Under the pieces are notes generated by a model. It saw nothing but the letters and a program-made list of their open reading frames with translations. It was not told the origin of the DNA and ran no database searches. From assembly GCA_902779675.1 (NCBI GenBank), contig CACZCK010000002.1:62001-126000 (forward strand): a stretch of 64,000 nucleotides of DNA. Direction: 5' to 3'. The DNA comes from an uncultured Coriobacteriaceae bacterium (GTDB taxonomy: Bacteria; Actinomycetota; Coriobacteriia; Coriobacteriales; Atopobiaceae). Made by a program: the position numbers and the translations under genes. Shown here one piece after another: positions 8,447 to 16,667 of this stretch (positions within the stretch are counted from its first letter, which is position 1; each line of letters begins with the position of its first letter).

Positions 8447-10036
8447 CTAGGCGTAGCAGAGCACCTTGATGCGCAGCAGCGTAGGCGCGTCAGCACCAAG
8501 CGACATGACCTCGTCGCCATTGAGGCGACGGTCACGGACCCAGACTCCGTCGACGAATGCACCGTCTTCGCACGCAAGCAGGTCAACGAACGGCAGCTCC
8601 GCGTTCTTTGACCGCGGCTCGAAGGAGGCTCCCATCGCAAGCACAAAGGCCTCGTCCGCCGCCACCGGTAGCGCTGCGACCACACCGGGCGTATCGGCAA
8701 ATGTCACATCGAGCGTCCAGTCTCCCATGTCGAGCGTCTGCTGACGTCCCTGCTCCTCGATCACTGCATCAAGCGAACCGTATCCGCCTGCTGCGGTAAA
8801 GAGCCCGGCCATTGCCTTTGCGACTGCTGCGTAGGCCACAGGGTCCTGCGGTGTGCGCAGCGCGGGGTCTGACGTATCCATGCCAAAGAGCATGCCGATG
8901 TCATCGGAGAAGGGCTCGCCCATCCCCTCAAAGCCGAAGGGCGAGAAGCAGAGCGCGTGATGGTGGGCAATGGACCAAGCAAGACGCGGCGCAGCGTGGG
9001 CATGGGTTGCCGTCTCGGGGATGAGCAGCGCGTTGTCCAGCTTACGATATGAATCACACACCTCGCAGAAGTTGCGTACGTAGATGTCGGGCGAGCATAC
9101 GTCGATGGATGGCGCGGCATAACGCCAGATCTCCATCACGCGGGCGTTGGGACCACCAGTGGGAAAGAGGCCAGGGCGATCACCTTTGTCGAGCCACGCG
9201 TTGGAGAAGAGCGGCAGAGCGTACTGAGCGCGGCCTGCGGCGGCAACAGCCTCGACGTATGCTGCGGTGTGGTACGTCTGGAAGAGCTCCTCTGCGCAGG
9301 GGCCAAACACGTCAGACCAAGAGCCTGTGCCAGCACCCGAGGCGAGTGCCTCGGCGATGTCTGGTGCCAGTCCGTCCGCATGCTCGCGAAGGAACGAGAT
9401 GAGCCCTTCGGGTACGTCTTGGGCAAAGGCGGTCTCCGCTGCGTCACAATGGTCGCGCGCAGCACCCATGAGTCCACACTCGTTCTCGACCTGCACGGCA
9501 AGCACGGTCCACTTTCCCTCATCATACGTGCGAATGTGGGTCATGAGCTGGGTAAAGGCACGTGCATCTGCCTCACGCGTGGCTTCGCAGAAGGCTGATA
9601 GCGTTGTATTGGGCATGTCGTAGAAGTCATGCAGCACGAGCTTGTGTGCTCCGCGTACGGCCTCGGCCCGCCAGAAGCGTTTTGTGTCGCGCTTGACCCA
9701 TGCAGGCGCATAGGTGCACGAGGCATTCTTCCACGCGCCAAACCAGAGGGGAACGAGGTGTCCGCCCCGCTTGCGTGCTTGGTCGATGAGCGCATCGACC
9801 AGCGAGAAGTCGTACGCGCCTTCCTCGGGTTCCGTCAACTCCCACGTTACGGGGACGAGTAGCGTGTTGAGTCCTAGTTCCTCCGCCTTGTCCCATGCCC
9901 GCTCCATCCAGGCAACGCTTGAGGAGGTGGAATTGTGCACTTCGCCACCTATCATGAGGTAGGGCTTCTCCTCCACCATGAGGGTGGGTGCACCGTTGAC
10001 GATGCATATCTGAGGCATGCAAGGATTCTCTGTCAT
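8447..10036 (-). CDS. GH35/GH42-like beta-galactosidase
   Basis: The 529-residue product looks like a TIM-barrel beta-galactosidase of the GH35/GH42 clan with a short C-terminal domain (DUF5597-like). YLMIGGEVHNS near the N-terminus, VPVTWELTEPEEGAYDF, the acid/base block VQVENECG and a later IPETA block with the probable nucleophile are visible. There is no signal peptide, so it is cytoplasmic. ATG 10036 has AAGGAGAG ahead of it; an in-frame ATG nine codons upstream is less likely. It is divergent from the RpiR regulator at 10267, which probably controls it together with the GH1 gene downstream. Confidence 0.75.
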   Translation of the reverse strand: MTENPCMPQICIVNGAPTLMVEEKPYLMIGGEVHNSTSSSVAWMERAWDKAEELGLNTLLVPVTWELTEPEEGAYDFSLVDALIDQARKRGGHLVPLWFGAWKNASCTYAPAWVKRDTKRFWRAEAVRGAHKLVLHDFYDMPNTTLSAFCEATREADARAFTQLMTHIRTYDEGKWTVLAVQVENECGLMGAARDHCDAAETAFAQDVPEGLISFLREHADGLAPDIAEALASGAGTGSWSDVFGPCAEELFQTYHTAAYVEAVAAAGRAQYALPLFSNAWLDKGDRPGLFPTGGPNARVMEIWRYAAPSIDVCSPDIYVRNFCEVCDSYRKLDNALLIPETATHAHAAPRLAWSIAHHHALCFSPFGFEGMGEPFSDDIGMLFGMDTSDPALRTPQDPVAYAAVAKAMAGLFTAAGGYGSLDAVIEEQGRQQTLDMGDWTLDVTFADTPGVVAALPVAADEAFVLAMGASFEPRSKNAELPFVDLLACEDGAFVDGVWVRDRRLNGDEVMSLGADAPTLLRIKVLCYA

Positions 10037-10174
10037 ATGGCTCTCCTTCACGTTGTGCGGCACTCGGTTTCTGCTTCAAATCTTATTCCTGATGCCTACT
10101 GCCATGAGTTGCCCTGATTTGCGCCTGTCGCACGATTTGGCAACACCGCAGTTCGTGGATTTATTAACCGAGTG

Positions 10175-10187
10175 TTGCGAGTCGCAA
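10175..10187. promoter_or_regulatory. Candidate RpiR operator
   Basis: TTGCGA-G-TCGCAA is a perfect palindrome in the 230-bp divergent gap between the GH35-like gene and the RpiR regulator. A weaker related dyad (TTGCG...CGCA) is at 10119-10132. The rest of the gap holds only promoter-like AT-rich stretches. Confidence 0.45.
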
Positions 10188-10266
10188 GACTGTCGTAACA
10201 ACATCGGAGTCACCGCGCGCTGCTAACATGTGAGTCGGATGGAGCTATAGCACCTAGGACATTGCC

Positions 10267-11058
10267 ATGAAGTCACTCAACGACATGATCGCCTACCTCG
10301 ATACCGAGACCGAGCATGACACCCGCTACGAGGTGGTCTCCTACCTGCTCGCACATCTGCGTGAGCTCGATGCGATCTCGCTCTCACGGGTGGCACGCGA
10401 GACCTACGTCTCGAAGTCGACGGTATCGCGTGTTGTACGACGCTTTGGCTTTGAGAGCTACGACGAGTTCCTGTCGGTTGCACGGAGGCTCGTCCACCAG
10501 GATCCCTCGGTAACGCTACGTATCACCCCTGATGAGATGGAAGCGCTTCAGAACGATGTCGGGAGCTATATCGGCATCTACGTAGATGGACTGTGCGCGG
10601 CGCTGCAAGACCTTAAGTGCTCCGTGAGCGACGAGACCATTGACTGGTTCATTAACCAGGTGGCGACGAACGAAGCCGCGTTCTTTGCCACCGATCAACC
10701 GCTCATGATCGCACGCGACACGCAGGTTGCCTTCCTCGCCGCCGGTCATCTCGTACATGTTGGCGAGACGGAGGCAAAGCGCCAGCAGATTGCGGAAGAG
10801 CTTCCAGCAGGCTCATTTGCCGTTGTGCTGACTAACTACGGACGTTACCTTGAAGACCATCGTGACGCACTCGAGGCCTTGAAGGGCCGCGGGGTCACGC
10901 TCTGTCTGGTAACCCTTTGCTATGACGGGCCGAGTTGCCTCTTGTTTGACCGTGTCATCCGGCTGTCGGCTCATGGCTACTCCGGCATCGGCTCGTTCCC
11001 CCTAAAAGCGTTCTTCAAAATCGTGATCCGTCGCCTGCTGACCAGTGTGGCCAACTAA
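10267..11058 (+). CDS. RpiR-family transcriptional regulator
   Basis: The 263-residue protein has an N-terminal RpiR-type HTH (about residues 20-80, with VSKSTVSRVVRRFGFESYDEF) followed by a SIS-like sugar-phosphate sensing domain. The SIS part is recognisable (LTNYGRYLEDHRDALEALKGRG) but less conserved than usual. It should sense a phosphosugar in the cytoplasm and control the divergent GH35-like/GH1 operon. A strong terminator follows 27 bp after the stop, so it is a single-gene unit. Confidence 0.8.
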   Translation: MKSLNDMIAYLDTETEHDTRYEVVSYLLAHLRELDAISLSRVARETYVSKSTVSRVVRRFGFESYDEFLSVARRLVHQDPSVTLRITPDEMEALQNDVGSYIGIYVDGLCAALQDLKCSVSDETIDWFINQVATNEAAFFATDQPLMIARDTQVAFLAAGHLVHVGETEAKRQQIAEELPAGSFAVVLTNYGRYLEDHRDALEALKGRGVTLCLVTLCYDGPSCLLFDRVIRLSAHGYSGIGSFPLKAFFKIVIRRLLTSVAN

Positions 11059-11084
11059 CCGCAAGTCGTTCTCGACCCATGACG

Positions 11085-11125
11085 AGGCCCGCCGTTGCAC
11101 ATTCCTGCAACGACGGGCCTTTATT
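11085..11125 (+). terminator. Rho-independent terminator after RpiR gene
   Basis: A 15-bp stem with one mismatch (11085-11099 and 11106-11120) and a 6-nt loop is followed by TTATT. Confidence 0.8.
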
Positions 11126-11189
11126 GAAACGGGCGGTCCCGCCCCTGGCTGCTAGGCTTAGAGATGGACGGACACTGGAATACGAGTGA

Positions 11190-11238
11190 TACACATATTG
11201 TTAGTCAATAGCACATCAATCGACATAGTACACATATT
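11190..11238 (+). promoter_or_regulatory. AT-rich promoter with direct repeat TACACATATT
   Basis: TACACATATT occurs at 11190-11199 and again at 11229-11238, 39 bp apart, in an AT-rich stretch directly upstream of the secreted esterase. It may be a regulator site or part of the promoter; no cognate regulator is obvious next door. Confidence 0.35.
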
Positions 11239-11296
11239 TAATCAAACCTATATTTGTTGGCAATGGTGGCAGGACTAGTGCGAAAGGAAGCAGGTC

Positions 11297-13036
11297 ATGA
11301 CAGGACGCATCAACATCTCAAGGAGAAGCTTCGTGGCGGGACTTGGTCTGGTTTCGGCGGCTGCGCTGGCCGCATGCGGAGGCAATGCGAGCGGTGACGC
11401 TGCTCCTGTGGCGGATGCGCCTGCCACAGAGCCCTTCGACAAGCTGGTCGAAGCGGACGGTAACTTTGCCTACAACGCTGTGGATGACGGCGTCGAGCTG
11501 CACTACTCCAACGTGCTCTCCCCCGCCTACTACGTGTTTGGTGGCGCGCTCGATGCCGACGGCGCGGCAGAGCTGGTTGGCCAGCTGGGCCTGGCGCAAA
11601 GCATCGAGACCTACGTGGGATCAGTAGTCGTAGTGAACCCCGCCGACGGCAAGGCATACACCGATGCTGATGCTGAGAAGTTCGTTGAGCTGGCAGCCGC
11701 TGCCGGCCCTGCCAACAATGTTAAGATCATTGGCGTGGACGAAGGCGCCGACTTCGTGCTTGGTCCTCTGGCCTCCAAGCTGTACTTCGCAGCTGGCATT
11801 ATGACCTACGGCGGCACCGAAGCCGATGCGGCTGGCGTGCCCTTCGTGCCGGCGTATCTCTGCAACGCCCCGCAGGCTGCCGTCGACGCGATCATCGCCG
11901 CCAACGGTGCTGCTGAGGTGGGCGACGGCGTCTACGAGAACGCCGACGACCCGCTGAAGCGCGTGGTCGTAGCCTCCGACGCCGACCTCGCCACGGCCGC
12001 CGCCAACGCCTGGGATCAGGTCTTCTCCAAGAACTACCGCCAGCACAACGAGGTCACCGAGTTCTATATGGCCAGCATCGCGGACTTCACCGACCCCTAT
12101 CCGCTGTACTCCATCCCCGACTTCACGCAGTTTGACTACGTGGAGAACTACAACGCCGAGGTCGAGGGCCTCGAGGGCGCCTACACCTGGTTCGAGTACG
12201 TGCCCACGCGTCTGGCTGACGCTGCAGCTGGCAGCGTGCCCTGCATCGTCACCCTGCATGGCAACCTCAACGACACCCGCGTCCAGGCGGAGTCCAGCGG
12301 CTGGCTCGAGCTGGCTTGCACCGAGGACCTCATCGTGCTTGCTCCCGAGTGGCAGGACGTGGTGTACGAGTCCGGCTCCGACGAGCCCCAGCCCAACTTC
12401 TTCGGCTGCGACGGCCTGCAGAACGACCGCATCGTCACCTGGCTCGACACGATGTTCGCCAAGTACCCGCAGATCGACACGCACCGCGTGTACGTGACGG
12501 GTCTCTCCGCCGGCTCTTCCGCCTCCGAGCTCTACGGTGTCAAGTACGCGGACACCTTCGCAGCCGTGGGCGGCGTCTCCGGCCCTGGCATCGACAAGGA
12601 AGAAATTGCCGAGCTGGCAAAGGACTGGGACGGTCCGACGGTGCCCTTCACCTACCTCTGCGGCGACCACGACTTCTTTGGCATGATCCCGGTGGACCTC
12701 TCCAGCAAGAACGCCTTCCCCGTGGACGAGAATGGCACCACCATCGCGCAGGTCGACCCGCGCGTGCCCATCTTCCCGCTGCTCCAGGCTTACATGAAAA
12801 TTAACGGCCTCGACGTGCCTGAGGACATGGACATGAGTGCCAACGAGTGGTACGGCATCAAGTTCGACGAGACCAACGACATCATGCTGGGCGAGAAGAG
12901 CGCCCAGGAGAACGTGCTCAACGGTGCCGACGGCAAGCCGATCATGAAGCTCGTGGCCATCAAGGACCAGGCACACTGGAACTGGAAGCCCGAGGCGGCC
13001 TACCTCTGGGAGTTCTTCAAGGGCTTCACGCGCTAA
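11297..13036 (+). CDS. Secreted lipoprotein esterase (PHB-depolymerase-like)
   Basis: The 579-residue product carries a twin-arginine motif (SRRSF, R9-R10) and a lipobox (LAAC, Cys27), so it is probably exported by Tat and anchored as a lipoprotein. The C-terminal half is an alpha/beta hydrolase of the PHB depolymerase/feruloyl-esterase kind: TLHGNLNDT (oxyanion region), GLSAGS with Ser404, an Asp region (CGDHDF) and a late His (DQAHWNW). The segment between about residues 30 and 290 is not a domain I recognise. It likely works on esterified material at the cell surface. It is monocistronic, with a terminator just downstream. Confidence 0.75.
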   Translation: MTGRINISRRSFVAGLGLVSAAALAACGGNASGDAAPVADAPATEPFDKLVEADGNFAYNAVDDGVELHYSNVLSPAYYVFGGALDADGAAELVGQLGLAQSIETYVGSVVVVNPADGKAYTDADAEKFVELAAAAGPANNVKIIGVDEGADFVLGPLASKLYFAAGIMTYGGTEADAAGVPFVPAYLCNAPQAAVDAIIAANGAAEVGDGVYENADDPLKRVVVASDADLATAAANAWDQVFSKNYRQHNEVTEFYMASIADFTDPYPLYSIPDFTQFDYVENYNAEVEGLEGAYTWFEYVPTRLADAAAGSVPCIVTLHGNLNDTRVQAESSGWLELACTEDLIVLAPEWQDVVYESGSDEPQPNFFGCDGLQNDRIVTWLDTMFAKYPQIDTHRVYVTGLSAGSSASELYGVKYADTFAAVGGVSGPGIDKEEIAELAKDWDGPTVPFTYLCGDHDFFGMIPVDLSSKNAFPVDENGTTIAQVDPRVPIFPLLQAYMKINGLDVPEDMDMSANEWYGIKFDETNDIMLGEKSAQENVLNGADGKPIMKLVAIKDQAHWNWKPEAAYLWEFFKGFTR

Positions 13037-13062
13037 AGGTTGACTAGCATCGTCTCTCCCTA

Positions 13063-13090
13063 ACGCCCCAGATCCGCTCTGGGGCGTTTG
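13063..13090 (+). terminator. Rho-independent terminator after secreted esterase
   Basis: Perfect 10-bp stem (13063-13072 and 13078-13087) with a 5-nt loop, followed by TTGCCTT. Confidence 0.75.
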
Positions 13091-13121
13091 CCTTAGACGG
13101 CCGTGCTCTTGGTATGACGAT

Positions 13122-13174
13122 GGGCACCAGGCTCGCGCGGAGGTGAACCAACCTCACGTGCGGGCCCGGTGCCC
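13122..13174. repeat. Long imperfect hairpin between convergent genes
   Basis: GGGCACC (13122-13128) pairs with GGTGCCC (13168-13174). Pairing continues inward through about ten more bases with two G-T wobbles and closes on AGGT/ACCT around the loop GAACCA. There is no T-run on either side, and the upstream gene already has its own terminator. It may end transcription of the minus-strand DJ-1 gene or be an unclassified palindromic element. Confidence 0.45.
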
Positions 13175-13227
13175 ACGTGATGCCTGGGTACCTTGGATGC
13201 CCATGCCGCTTGCTGCTGACAGAGAGC

Positions 13228-14424
13228 CTACCTGCCGCCCGCCTTGTCATAGAGCAGACGGTCCTTGATGGGCTGCGGGTCTATGCCCAGAGCCTCCATC
13301 ACTTTGAAAGCAAAGGGGTACGGGGCGCATGGGCCCTGCGAGGTCACGATGTTGGCGTCCCACACGGCCACCTCGTCCGCCACGAACTGCGCACTCGCAA
13401 GCTTGGCGCCGTAACCGGTGTAGCCCGTGGCGCGCCTTCCCGCCAGCACGCCCGCGGCCTCCAGCACCGTGGTGCCCGAGCACAGGCCGCCCACCAGCTT
13501 GCCCGCCGCATCGAAGGCGCGAAGGGCGCCCATGACCTCATCGCTGGCGATGAGCGCCAGGTTGGCACCGCGGCCACCAGGAACCACGATGGCGTCATAG
13601 TCGGCCACAGCTTCGGCCGAGAAGAGCTGGTCTGCCTTGACGGTCATGCCCTGCATGGTGTGCACCCACTCGCTGCCACCCGTGGCAAAGCTCGTGCAGG
13701 TAAGGCCGGCACGCATGAGCAGGTCCATAATCTGTACGGTCTCGCTCTCCTCGCAACCCTCGGGCATGAGGACGGCGACCTTCTCAGCGTGGAGTGTCTG
13801 CGGGGTAGCAGCCTCGCCCTCGGGCGCGGACCAACGGCCAGCCTCGGTCTCCCACGAGGGAACGCCGCCCTCCACGTCGAAGACGTTGTAGTAGATGGTG
13901 CGGTTCTTGACGGCCTGGGAGTCGACACCCAGCAGGTCGATCAGCGCGAAGGCAAAGGCGTAGGCAAACGCAGGACCCTGGCCAGTGACGACGTTGCCAT
14001 CACGCACGACCGGCGCATCGACCCACGTGCCGGGGTTCTCGATCTGGTCGCGCACACCGGGATAGCAGGTAAACTGCCTGCCCTCGAGCAGTCCGGCGCG
14101 ACCGAGCGCCTCGGGCGCGGCACAGATGGCGCAGACCCAAGCACCGCGATCGCTGGCTGCACGCAGGGCGGCAATGAGCTCGTCGCTATCGCGCATGGCG
14201 TCGGAGCCGCCGTAGCCACCAGGCAGCACCACCATGTCGTACGCGTCGAGCGAGCCGTCGAACACGGTGTCGCAGCGCACGGCGATGTGATGGGTGCCGG
14301 CAATCTCCTGGGCGCCAAGGCCCACCATGTCGATCTCGATCTCCGCACGGCGCAGCATGTCGACGATCGTGAGGGTCTCGCCCTCCTCGCATCCAGGAGC
14401 CGTGATGAGTGCCACCTTTGCCAT
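13228..14424 (-). CDS. Tandem DJ-1/PfpI-family protein
   Basis: The 398-residue protein consists of two complete DJ-1/ThiJ domains in a row (about 1-185 and 214-398). Each has the conserved acidic start (GCEEGE, GCEESE), the glycine-rich VLPGGYGG or VPGGRGA loop and a nucleophile-elbow cysteine (C101 in AICAAPE; C315 in LCSGTT). DJ-1 proteins act as deglycases/glyoxalases or redox chaperones; which applies here is unknown. ATG 14424 is preferred over an upstream start because AGGAAG precedes it and homology begins there. It stands alone between convergent and divergent neighbours. Confidence 0.8.
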   Translation of the reverse strand: MAKVALITAPGCEEGETLTIVDMLRRAEIEIDMVGLGAQEIAGTHHIAVRCDTVFDGSLDAYDMVVLPGGYGGSDAMRDSDELIAALRAASDRGAWVCAICAAPEALGRAGLLEGRQFTCYPGVRDQIENPGTWVDAPVVRDGNVVTGQGPAFAYAFAFALIDLLGVDSQAVKNRTIYYNVFDVEGGVPSWETEAGRWSAPEGEAATPQTLHAEKVAVLMPEGCEESETVQIMDLLMRAGLTCTSFATGGSEWVHTMQGMTVKADQLFSAEAVADYDAIVVPGGRGANLALIASDEVMGALRAFDAAGKLVGGLCSGTTVLEAAGVLAGRRATGYTGYGAKLASAQFVADEVAVWDANIVTSQGPCAPYPFAFKVMEALGIDPQPIKDRLLYDKAGGR

Positions 14425-14613
14425 GACGCTTCCTTTCCTCGTGGTCGTTGAGCTCATGGTAGGTGCGCGGTCGCTGCCACAAAAGTCGGTTCCAGACTTT
14501 GGAAACGCCGGCGAGGCGCTAGGCTCGCTGGAGGGGTATTTGGCCGCCATGCAGCCACATCGGGCATATGATATGAAATCAAACTACGTACGACCGCGGC
14601 ACGGGGGCAGTCC

Positions 14614-15204
14614 ATGAACACGACCATCGCCTACTTTGACGAGAACGCCGAGCGCTGCTTTGCCGATGCGTTCACCATCACCGAACGCTCCAACCAAGAC
14701 CGCTTTCTGGCCGAGCTGCCAGCGGGCGGCAGCATTCTTGACCTTGGCTGCGGCTCGGGACGCGACACGGCCTACTTCCGCGAGAAGGGCTTCCGCGTCA
14801 CGCCAACGGATGGGTCAGCGCGTATGTGCACGCTTGCCAGCGACTATCTGGGCACGCCCGTCCGGGTGCAGGAGTTCAACGAGCTTACCGACGAGAGCCT
14901 CTACGACGGTATCTTTGCCTCGGCCTCGATCATGCACCTCGAATACGACCGGCTGACAGAGCTCATGCCCAAGATCGCGCGTGCCCTCAAGCCTGGCGGC
15001 GTGCTCTACGTGTCGTTCAAGTACGGTGATCAGGACGGCTATCTGGGCAAACGCTACTACACCTATATGACCGAGGAGCGGTTTGAAGCGCTGGTGGCAC
15101 CAGTCCACGAGCTCGAGATACAACAGACGGGCACCTTTGGCAACGAGCATCCAGGCCAGCCCGACTTCCGCTGGCTCTGGGCACTCCTGCGCAAACGCGG
15201 CTGA
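14614..15204 (+). CDS. Class I SAM-dependent methyltransferase
   Basis: This 196-residue protein has the Rossmann-type SAM site ILDLGCGSGRD (about residues 41-51), an acidic motif II (TPTDGS) and a motif IV region (IFASASIMHL). The substrate is not deducible. It is convergent with the AraC gene, with only 1 bp between the two stops and no terminator visible between them. It is divergent from the DJ-1 gene; the 189-bp gap holds an AT-rich promoter-like stretch around 14567-14585. Confidence 0.8.
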   Translation: MNTTIAYFDENAERCFADAFTITERSNQDRFLAELPAGGSILDLGCGSGRDTAYFREKGFRVTPTDGSARMCTLASDYLGTPVRVQEFNELTDESLYDGIFASASIMHLEYDRLTELMPKIARALKPGGVLYVSFKYGDQDGYLGKRYYTYMTEERFEALVAPVHELEIQQTGTFGNEHPGQPDFRWLWALLRKRG

Positions 15205-15205
15205 C

Positions 15206-16135
15206 TTATTCCGCTCCGACAATCTCGCGCGCCGCGAAGGAACGATAGGCCGCCGGCGTAATGTGATACACCTGCTTGAAGATGCGATTGAAGTGGCTGT
15301 AGCTCCCGTACCCCACTGCGGCCGCCACGTCATGCGCCGCAAAGTCGGTGGTAAGCAACAGCTCACGAGCCCTGCGCAGGCGCGCCGCCACAATGAGCTC
15401 GCGCGCCCGCACGCCACAGCGTCGGTGCACGAGCTGCGAGAAGTACGTCTCGCTGTAGCCAAAGTGCTGTGCCAGTGAAGCCACGCTTGCCGTTGCACAG
15501 TGCTCACGTAGGTACGCGACGACTTCCATCATGTGCTGGTCAAGGCCGTAGAAGCTGTAGGTGTCAATCTCTGCGAGCTGTGCCAGAAGAAGCAGGACGC
15601 GCGCCTTCACAGCCAGGTTTGCGGTGTGTCCTGCGTGCGCGTACTCTTTGAGCAGCGTACGGAAGGACCGGTAGAGGATGCGTCCGTAGGTGTCGGAAAG
15701 TACCAGGTAGTCAGAGGACTCATTGCTCCGCAAGATGCGCGAAACCGCCGTGTCGCTGGCGAGGAACTCCTCGAAGACCCCCGAAGCAAAGAGTGCTGGC
15801 CGCAGACAGAGCACCACGACGATGGCCTGCTTGTCTGTGGCCACGAGCCCATGGAGGCACGAAGGGGGAGCCACCAAGAGGCTGTCGGGCAGCAGGTGTA
15901 CCTCCTTCTTGCCGATCCGGGCGACAGCGTGTCCCTCCACCACGTACGTGAGCTCGTAAAAGGGCCTCGGCCCATACGGCGTGTCGCGCAGCATCTGGTG
16001 CGCGACCATGAAGACGTCGTCGGTGGGAAGCTCCGCAAAGCCACTGCCAACCATCTCGTCAAAGAGCGTGTCGTCTCCAGCCACCTGATTGAAGCGGTCG
16101 AAGTGGGGAAGCTCTGCATAGGGAACTGCTGCCAT
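15206..16135 (-). CDS. AraC-family transcriptional regulator
   Basis: The 309-residue product has an N-terminal cupin-like sugar-sensing part and a C-terminal AraC HTH pair (about residues 205-305, with ASVASLAQHFGYSETYFSQL and AAVGYGSYSHFNRIFKQ). It is transcribed away from the EIIB/GH78 genes, which it most likely controls. The 126-bp divergent gap holds short direct and inverted repeats that could be its sites. The ligand could be rhamnose or a rhamnoside, by context only. Confidence 0.82.
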   Translation of the reverse strand: MAAVPYAELPHFDRFNQVAGDDTLFDEMVGSGFAELPTDDVFMVAHQMLRDTPYGPRPFYELTYVVEGHAVARIGKKEVHLLPDSLLVAPPSCLHGLVATDKQAIVVVLCLRPALFASGVFEEFLASDTAVSRILRSNESSDYLVLSDTYGRILYRSFRTLLKEYAHAGHTANLAVKARVLLLLAQLAEIDTYSFYGLDQHMMEVVAYLREHCATASVASLAQHFGYSETYFSQLVHRRCGVRARELIVAARLRRARELLLTTDFAAHDVAAAVGYGSYSHFNRIFKQVYHITPAAYRSFAAREIVGAE

Positions 16136-16149
16136 TGGTTACCTTAGAT

Positions 16150-16196
16150 AATCACCCATTTATCACTCCTTAGAAGCTTACCAAAACAGCTGGTAA
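16150..16196. promoter_or_regulatory. Candidate AraC sites upstream of EIIB/GH78
   Basis: The gap contains a direct repeat of the type ATCACYC (near 16151 and 16162) and an inverted repeat TTACC (16178-16182) / GGTAA (16192-16196). Both lie between the divergent AraC and EIIB genes. Binding is inferred. Confidence 0.35.
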
Positions 16197-16261
16197 TCAG
16201 GACAATAGAGATAGCAAACGCGTAGTAGGAAGCGCGTAAATCAAAGCGAAGGGAGTCCGCC

Positions 16262-16594
16262 ATGCTTCACGTTCGTCTGTTCTGTGGTGCCGGTATGTCT
16301 ACGAGCCTGCTTGCCAAGAAGATGCAGGACTACGCCAACGAGAAGGGCGTGGAGGTGCTGGTTGACGCGCGGTCGGTCGCCGATATCCGCAATGCCGCGA
16401 TCGAGCAACTGCGAGAGCTCGACTGCGCGCTGCTTGGTCCCCAGGTGGCCTTTGAGCGCCACCTGCACGAGCCCAAGTTCCAAGAAGCGGGCGTGCCTTT
16501 CGACGTTATCCCCATGCAGTGGTATGGCATGGTGCGCGGTGACCTCGTAATGCAGAAGGCTCTTGATATGATCGCCGAGGCCAAGGGCGAGTAA
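16262..16594 (+). CDS. PTS EIIB, lactose/cellobiose family (orphan subunit)
   Basis: The 110-residue protein is a free-standing EIIB with the phosphorylated cysteine Cys8 in LFCGAGMSTS. It would pass phosphate from an EIIA to a sugar held by a membrane EIIC. Neither EIIA nor EIIC is adjacent; the only EIIC of this family in the window is at 44981. It lies between an AraC gene and the GH78 rhamnosidase, with a hairpin after its stop. It may serve a distant EIIC, or its phosphorylation may be a signal. Confidence 0.85.
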   Translation: MLHVRLFCGAGMSTSLLAKKMQDYANEKGVEVLVDARSVADIRNAAIEQLRELDCALLGPQVAFERHLHEPKFQEAGVPFDVIPMQWYGMVRGDLVMQKALDMIAEAKGE

Positions 16595-16611
16595 ACACGA
16601 GATCTGATGGC

Positions 16612-16647
16612 TTGCGGGGCATCGAGCAGGAGCTTGATACCCCGCAA
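16612..16647 (+). terminator. Intercistronic hairpin between EIIB and GH78
   Basis: TTGCGGGG (16612-16619) pairs with CCCCGCAA (16640-16647), extended by ATC/GAT after a one-base mismatch. No T-run follows, so it may be an attenuator or a partial terminator. Confidence 0.5.
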
Positions 16648-16667
16648 CGCTTGGCAAGGGGCTTTCG

